Shown here in pieces: positions 7,486 to 11,932 of a DNA stretch of 11,932 nucleotides. The stretch is from positions 1 to 11,932 of the forward strand of contig JALHTS010000112.1 of assembly GCA_022865965.1 (NCBI GenBank), read 5' to 3'. The notes beneath the pieces were generated by a model. The model saw nothing but the letters and a program-made list of their open reading frames with translations. It had not been told where the DNA came from and made no database searches. Positions within the stretch are counted from its first letter, which is position 1. Each line of letters opens with the position of its first letter. Origin of the DNA: Ignavibacteriaceae bacterium. Its GTDB lineage: Bacteria; Bacteroidota; Ignavibacteria; Ignavibacteriales; Ignavibacteriaceae. A program made the position numbers and the translations under genes.

Positions 7486-10269
7486 CTAGTGTGCATCAAG
7501 CCAGTTATCACCAACTCCTGTATCAACAACTACGGGAACTTTTAACGGCAATGCTTTTTCCATGATTTCCTTAATCAACGGACGTAGTTCATCTACTTCA
7601 TCTTTATGAGCATCAAACAGGAGTTCGTCATGTACTTGAAGAATCATTTTAGTTTTAGATTTTCTTTTATTTAGTTCATTGTGAATTTTTATCATAGCAA
7701 TCTTAATCATATCAGCCGCAGTTCCCTGGATTGGCATGTTTATGGCAACGCGTTCTTCAAATTGTCTAACAACCCTGTTGCCGCTGTTTATGTTTTTTAA
7801 GAATCTTCTTCGTTTCATTAATGTTTCTGCGTAACCTTTTTCTTTAGCAAAATTGACGGAATCATCCATAAAGTTTTTTACGCGCTTGAAAGTTCTAAAG
7901 TATGTATCAATTATTTCTTTTGCGTGTGTCTGAGTTACACCTAATCTTGTTTTCAATCCAAAAGGACCAATACCATAAAGTATTCCGAAGTTAACTTCTT
8001 TAGCTTTACGACGCATATCAGGAATAACATCTTTTTTATTTACCATAAATACAAGAGCAGCCGTGCTTGTATGAATATCTTCACCTTCTTTGAAAGCTTT
8101 CATCAAAGCTTCATCTTCACAAATTGACGCCAATATTCTTAACTCAATCTGACTATAGTCTGCGCTTAGAATAACATGATTTTTATCCCTGGGAACAAAT
8201 GCTTTACGAATTTCTTTTCCCATTTCCGTTCTAATGGGAATATTTTGAAGATTAGGATTTATACTTGAAAGCCTGCCAGTTGAAGCAACTGTTTGATTAA
8301 AATCCGTATGCACTCTTCCGGTTTTCGGATTAATAAGATTTGGAATTGCATCAGCGTAGGTAGATTTAAGCTTTGTAACCTGTCGGTAATTTAAAATTAT
8401 ATCAATCACTTCATGCTCGCCGCGGAGATATTCAAGAGCACGCGCATCCGTTGAAAATCCAGTTTTTATTTTTCTTCCTTTAGAAAGACTAAGCTTTGTA
8501 AATAATATTTCCTGAAGTTGTTTTGTGGAGTTGATATTAAATTCAGTTCCAACAGATTTATAAATCTCACCTGTATAATTATCTAAAAGAATTAGAAGAT
8601 CATCACTGAAAGATTTTAATGCTTTGCTATCTACTTTGATTCCGTTGTGCTCCATATCTTCGAGTACCGGAGCAAGAGGGAATTCAATTTCATAAGCAAG
8701 TTTTGCCTGTTCTTCTTTCTTCAATTCTTCATCAAGTTTATCATAAAGACGAAATGTTATATCAGCATCTTCGCAAGCATAATCAGAAAGTTCTTTTAGA
8801 TCCACATCAAATATTTTGGTAGGATCTTTTTTAGTTCCAATCAGACTACTGAGTGGAATTGGTTTATAGTTAAGATATTTCTCAGATAGATTATCCATTC
8901 CATGTTTCTGATCAGGATCAAGACAATAACTTGCAAGCATTGTATCGAAGTAAAAGTTTTCAACACCTATTCCTATACTTCGCATAACAGAAATATCAAA
9001 CTTACCATTCTGACAAACTTTTTTAATCTTTTTATTTTCAAATAAAGGTTTGAACAGCTTTACAAAATCTTTGATGGGAAGTCGGTCAGATAACCTTTCG
9101 TTAAACAAAGAATTATCTTCATCTTCAGGATTTATGGCAATAAAAAAAGCTTCACCTTCTTTAACAGAGAATGAAGCTCCAGCAATCTTTAACTTAAATG
9201 AGTCAAGGTCATCTGTTTCAGTATCAAAAACAAATAAATCTGATTTATTTAGTTTATCAAAAAGTTTTTTTGCTTCATCAAGTTTTGTTATAAGCTGATA
9301 TGCTGATTTCTTTTTATCAAACGATTTTAATTCATCTGATTTAAAATCTTCAACTTCAACTTTATTTTGTTCCGGGGTTTTGGAATCTGAATTATAAACT
9401 TTAAGTAGGCGTGCATAAAGATTTCTAAATTCAAGTTCTATAAATATTTCCTTTAACTGATCGAAGTCCGGCTTTTTGAATTTTGCTTTATCAAAATCAA
9501 ACTCCAGGGGAACATTACAATTAATAGTTGCAAGTTCCTTTGACAATAATGCATTCTCTTTGTCTTCAATAAGTTTTTTCTTTATTCCTGCCTTTTCAAT
9601 TTCATCTATATGTTCATAAATATTTTCAATTATTCCGTATTTTTGAATTAACGGTACTGCACCTTTCGGCCCGATTCCTTTAACACCGGGAATATCATCA
9701 CTTGAATCGCCGATAAGTGCAAGATAATCAATCATATATTTCGGTTCGAATCCTAATTCATCAATTACTTTTTGCTTATCATAAAGAACCGCTTCATCAG
9801 TTGATTTGCCAGGTCTTATAACTTTTACTTTATCGGTAACAAGTTGAAAGTAATCTTTGTCAGGAGTTATAGCAAAAGATTCAAAGCCGGAAGCTTCCGC
9901 TTCTTTTACAGCCGTACCTACAATATCATCAGCTTCGTAACCGGGAAGGATATAGTAGGGAATATTCAAAGCATTAATTACTTGTTTAATTCTTTCTATT
10001 TGAGGAATCATATCGTCAGGCATTTGGGCACGAGATGATTTATAAGCTTCATACCGTTCATGACGAAACGTTTTTTCTTTTGAATCGAATGCAACTGCTA
10101 TATAATCGGGTTTATGATCTTCCAGGACTTTTAAAACCTGGTTTATAAAACCATAGACTGCTGATGTAGGTTCGCCACTGCTTGTTGTTAAAGGACGGTT
10201 TATAAATGCAAAGTAAGCTCTATAGGCAAGTGCAAGTGCGTCTATAATAATAAAATTTTTATTGCTCAT
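7486..10269 (-). CDS. polA: DNA polymerase I with 5'-nuclease and proofreading domains
   Basis: This 927-residue family A polymerase fills gaps and removes RNA primers during replication and repair; the length matches E. coli Pol I (928). The 5'-nuclease domain spans about 1-290, with 'GYEADDIVGT' (110-119), 'TPDKDYFQLV' (135-144) and the helix-hairpin-helix 'DDIPGVKGIGPKGA' (191-204). The 3'-5' exonuclease domain keeps its residues: D349 and E351 in 'FDTETD', D425 in 'NGKFD', and Y497 and D501 in 'YACED'. Proofreading should therefore be active, unlike in Taq-type enzymes. Polymerase motif A is 'DYSQIELR' (704-711). Motif B runs from R753 through K757 and F761 to Y765-G766. Motif C is 'QVHDE' (878-882). 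Phe at 761 is the usual ddNTP-discriminating residue. An acidic linker of about 50 residues joins the first two domains. The ATG at 10269-10267 begins at the conserved N-terminus; no Shine-Dalgarno sequence is visible. Confidence 0.98.
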   Translation of the reverse strand: MSNKNFIIIDALALAYRAYFAFINRPLTTSSGEPTSAVYGFINQVLKVLEDHKPDYIAVAFDSKEKTFRHERYEAYKSSRAQMPDDMIPQIERIKQVINALNIPYYILPGYEADDIVGTAVKEAEASGFESFAITPDKDYFQLVTDKVKVIRPGKSTDEAVLYDKQKVIDELGFEPKYMIDYLALIGDSSDDIPGVKGIGPKGAVPLIQKYGIIENIYEHIDEIEKAGIKKKLIEDKENALLSKELATINCNVPLEFDFDKAKFKKPDFDQLKEIFIELEFRNLYARLLKVYNSDSKTPEQNKVEVEDFKSDELKSFDKKKSAYQLITKLDEAKKLFDKLNKSDLFVFDTETDDLDSFKLKIAGASFSVKEGEAFFIAINPEDEDNSLFNERLSDRLPIKDFVKLFKPLFENKKIKKVCQNGKFDISVMRSIGIGVENFYFDTMLASYCLDPDQKHGMDNLSEKYLNYKPIPLSSLIGTKKDPTKIFDVDLKELSDYACEDADITFRLYDKLDEELKKEEQAKLAYEIEFPLAPVLEDMEHNGIKVDSKALKSFSDDLLILLDNYTGEIYKSVGTEFNINSTKQLQEILFTKLSLSKGRKIKTGFSTDARALEYLRGEHEVIDIILNYRQVTKLKSTYADAIPNLINPKTGRVHTDFNQTVASTGRLSSINPNLQNIPIRTEMGKEIRKAFVPRDKNHVILSADYSQIELRILASICEDEALMKAFKEGEDIHTSTAALVFMVNKKDVIPDMRRKAKEVNFGILYGIGPFGLKTRLGVTQTHAKEIIDTYFRTFKRVKNFMDDSVNFAKEKGYAETLMKRRRFLKNINSGNRVVRQFEERVAINMPIQGTAADMIKIAMIKIHNELNKRKSKTKMILQVHDELLFDAHKDEVDELRPLIKEIMEKALPLKVPVVVDTGVGDNWLDAH

Positions 10270-10436
10270 TTATTTTGAAGTATTAAGTATGAAGAATAAT
10301 TTGAGGTTCAAAATATGAATAAGAACCATAACTTAAAATATTAAGCCAGAGTGATTAGAGGATTTAATTAGTTCTTTTCTAATAGGTCTGTCTTTCATAT
10401 GTTAGTCGTGATAATTTTAAATATATTGAAAGTCTA
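10270..10436. promoter_or_regulatory. 167-bp divergent promoter region, polA / phosphatase-fold gene
   Basis: Both flanking genes start outward from this AT-rich spacer, so their promoters should lie here. On the + strand, TAATTTTA at 10412-10419 matches the Bacteroidota -7 consensus TAnnTTTG at seven of eight positions, but I find no TTTG at the expected distance upstream. Small inverted repeats are visible: CTTAA-AATA-TTAAG at 10332-10345, and a GGTTC/GAACC pair about 14 nt apart near 10314-10337. None is strong enough to name a regulator. Confidence 0.4.
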
Positions 10437-11486
10437 ATGAAAAGAATATTTCTCTTATTATTGCTCATCTTTTTCAGTTCAACTGTTTTTTCTAAATGTG
10501 CTCAAAATCCCGATGAATATATATTCATTGCATTCTGGAATCTTGAAAATTTATTTGATACTGTGGATGATCCGAATAAAAATGATGAAGACTTTCTTCC
10601 ATCCGGAAGTTATGAATGGACAGAAGAACGCCTTGAACGAAAAATGTATAATCTTGCCCGCATTATAAGATCAATGAATGATAACAATGCTCCGGACATT
10701 CTTGGAGTTTGTGAACTTGAACATCAATATCTTCTTGATTCTATGGCAAATAACTTCCTTTCAGATTTCAATTATAAATCTGTTGCAGTTGAATCGCCGG
10801 ATAATAGAGGAATAGATAACGGACTGATGTATAGATCGGATAAATTTAAATTATTATCTATAACCGGTGACACTGTTAAGTTATCTGCCGGATTCAATAC
10901 AAGATTAGTTTTACACGTAACTTTATTATCACTTTCCCAGGATACAATTCATATTTATGTAAATCATTTCCCAAGCAGAAGAGGTGGAGAAGAAGAATCT
11001 GAACCAAATAGAATTGAAGCGGCACAAACTTTAAGAAACTCAGTTGATAAGGTTCTAAAGTATAATCCTGAAGCAAAAATTATTATTATGGGAGATTTTA
11101 ACGATGAACCGACAAACAGTTCAATCTTTAATACTCTTAATGCAGCTCCATTTTTATGTGATTCAATTTCCAGTATGGATTTAACTGAGGAAAATGTTTC
11201 CGATCTATTCAATGCCTCGTATCAAAGATATGAAGCTGGAGAAGGTTCTTATAAATATCGGGATAACTGGAATATGCTCGATCAAATAATAATCTCCAGA
11301 GAATTACTTACTGGTGACGGATTACTTTATAAGTGCGGCTCATTTGAAGTTTATAAACCTTATTTAATGGTAACACACTCAGGTTCATTCCAGGGAGCGC
11401 CATTTCCAACTTATGGCGGAAGAAGATATCTTGGAGGTTACAGTAACCACTTTCCGGTTACTGCTATATTCAGATATATGAGGTAA
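10437..11486 (+). CDS. Exported endonuclease/exonuclease/phosphatase-fold protein
   Basis: This 349-residue protein has the DNase I-like fold shared by nucleases, sphingomyelinases and inositol phosphatases. Residues 1-19 (MKRIFLLLLLIFFSSTVFS) form a signal peptide, with likely signal peptidase I cleavage after S19; C21 does not sit in a proper lipobox. Fold motifs occur in order: 'FWNLENLFD' (33-41, with N35 and E37), 'GVCELE' (90-95, catalytic Glu E93), 'VNHFPSR' (175-181, H177), 'IMGDFNDEP' (217-225, D220 and N222) and 'YSNHFPV' (335-341, H338). Relatives usually read SDH in the last motif; here Asp is Asn (N337). The start is set by the signal peptide; only a weak GAAAG lies upstream. It probably acts in the periplasm or outside the cell on nucleic acid or another phosphodiester. 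Two stop codons and a partial dehydrogenase gene follow, likely in one operon. Confidence 0.88.
   Translation: MKRIFLLLLLIFFSSTVFSKCAQNPDEYIFIAFWNLENLFDTVDDPNKNDEDFLPSGSYEWTEERLERKMYNLARIIRSMNDNNAPDILGVCELEHQYLLDSMANNFLSDFNYKSVAVESPDNRGIDNGLMYRSDKFKLLSITGDTVKLSAGFNTRLVLHVTLLSLSQDTIHIYVNHFPSRRGGEEESEPNRIEAAQTLRNSVDKVLKYNPEAKIIIMGDFNDEPTNSSIFNTLNAAPFLCDSISSMDLTEENVSDLFNASYQRYEAGEGSYKYRDNWNMLDQIIISRELLTGDGLLYKCGSFEVYKPYLMVTHSGSFQGAPFPTYGGRRYLGGYSNHFPVTAIFRYMR
11480..11483 (+). promoter_or_regulatory. Ribosome binding site supporting the TTG start at 11490
   Basis: GAGG, inside the last codons of the preceding gene, lies six bases before the TTG at 11490. It is the clearest Shine-Dalgarno match among the starts in this window and fixes a non-ATG start. 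Here translation of the dehydrogenase would begin just after termination of the upstream gene. Confidence 0.55.
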
Positions 11487-11489
11487 TAA

Positions 11490-11932
11490 TTGAAAAAAGA
11501 TTTGTTGATTTTTGGTTCTAACGGTGCGTTGGGTTCAGGGGTTGTAAAAATATTATCGCAAAAGAATTTTGATAGTATTTATTTATTTGATAGAAAGTTT
11601 GATTTAAAAACTTCGGATAACAAAATCAAACAAATTATTATTGAAGATCTTTCGGTTGAAGAAAATGTTCAAAAAGCATTTAAGAATGTTCAAAGAGATT
11701 CGGAAACATTTTATTTCCTTTTCTCCACCATTGGTGGATTCTTTGGAGGAGTTCCAACCTGGGAAACTAAAGTTGATGAGTTTGATAAGATGATGAATAT
11801 GAATCTTAAAACCAACTTCCTTATTGCTAAACATTTCGCAAATGTTGTAAAAGATTCATTTGGTGGTTCAATATGTTTTACTTCTGCTTATGCAGGCCAT
11901 TATTCCGCCCCTGATAAATCTGTTTATGGTGC
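11490..11932 (+). CDS. Short-chain dehydrogenase/reductase, N-terminal part
   Basis: This is the first 147 residues of a Rossmann-fold SDR oxidoreductase; the gene runs off the window. 'LLIFGSNGALGSGVV' (5-19) holds the G9-x2-G12-x2-G15 nucleotide loop. D34 at the end of the second strand suggests NAD(H) over NADP(H). 'STIGGFFGG' (79-87) follows the fourth strand, and N105 in 'MNLKTNF' is the usual helix Asn. S132 and Y146 are the likely catalytic Ser and Tyr, with the Lys beyond the edge. Their spacing of 14 is one more than usual. The GALGS loop and the IGG segment recall dihydropteridine reductase-like SDRs, but I cannot assign a substrate. The start is TTG at 11490: TAA TAA stands immediately before it in frame, GAGG lies six bases upstream, and the first in-frame ATG is too deep. 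Confidence 0.85.
   Translation, partial: MKKDLLIFGSNGALGSGVVKILSQKNFDSIYLFDRKFDLKTSDNKIKQIIIEDLSVEENVQKAFKNVQRDSETFYFLFSTIGGFFGGVPTWETKVDEFDKMMNMNLKTNFLIAKHFANVVKDSFGGSICFTSAYAGHYSAPDKSVYG

Noticed and set aside
11484..11489. The double stop read as a recoding or frameshifted fusion of the phosphatase-fold protein and the dehydrogenase
   Set aside because: The upstream protein has a signal peptide and a complete fold; the downstream one starts with a cytosolic Rossmann strand and its own GAGG site.
11604..11834. A 76-codon - strand ORF near the right edge
   Set aside because: It lies opposite the dehydrogenase, whose nucleotide loop and catalytic Ser/Tyr identify the real frame.
1..11932. 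CRISPR array, tRNA or rRNA gene, insertion sequence, phage gene or defence system
   Set aside because: No regularly spaced repeats, cloverleaf-like segments, transposase motifs, terminal inverted repeats or known defence domains were seen; nearly all the sequence is explained by ordinary genes.

Overview
This is an AT-rich window (roughly one third G+C by eye) of ordinary, densely packed bacterial chromosome. It carries outer-membrane glycan genes, an MEP-pathway isoprenoid gene and polA. Most starts lack a clear Shine-Dalgarno sequence, and several genes start at TTG or GTG. Together with the protein style, this suggests the Bacteroidota/Chlorobiota/Ignavibacteriota group, and I lean to an Ignavibacteria-like organism. 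That placement is inference; no marker in the window fixes it.

Left end: the C-terminal part of an LD-carboxypeptidase (peptidoglycan recycling, + strand) converges on ispE (- strand), and their stop codons overlap. A 109-bp gap upstream of ispE holds a possible micro-ORF and perhaps a relic or copy of a repeat. Positions 1274-5509 are a glycosyltransferase cluster. Two GT4 enzymes overlap by ATGA (- strand). A GT2-type enzyme lies on the + strand, diverging from the GT4 pair across only 36 bp. A GT9 heptosyltransferase-like enzyme (- strand) follows, coupled by a GTGA overlap to an MsbA-like ABC exporter (5506-7335, - strand). The set fits assembly of an LPS core or O-glycan and flipping of its lipid carrier.

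Right half: a complete polA (7486-10269, - strand) keeps its 5'-nuclease, proofreading and polymerase motifs. A 167-bp divergent promoter region separates it from a probably exported endonuclease/exonuclease/phosphatase-fold protein (10437-11486, + strand). That gene is followed after two in-frame stop codons by the 5' part of a short-chain dehydrogenase (TTG start at 11490), cut by the window edge.

I found no tRNA, rRNA, CRISPR array, transposase, phage gene or defence system, and nothing I can call a new biological system. The points worth a second look are small: residue substitutions in the GT9 and phosphatase-fold proteins, the coding-like gap before ispE, the crowded divergent start pair and the tandem in-frame stops.
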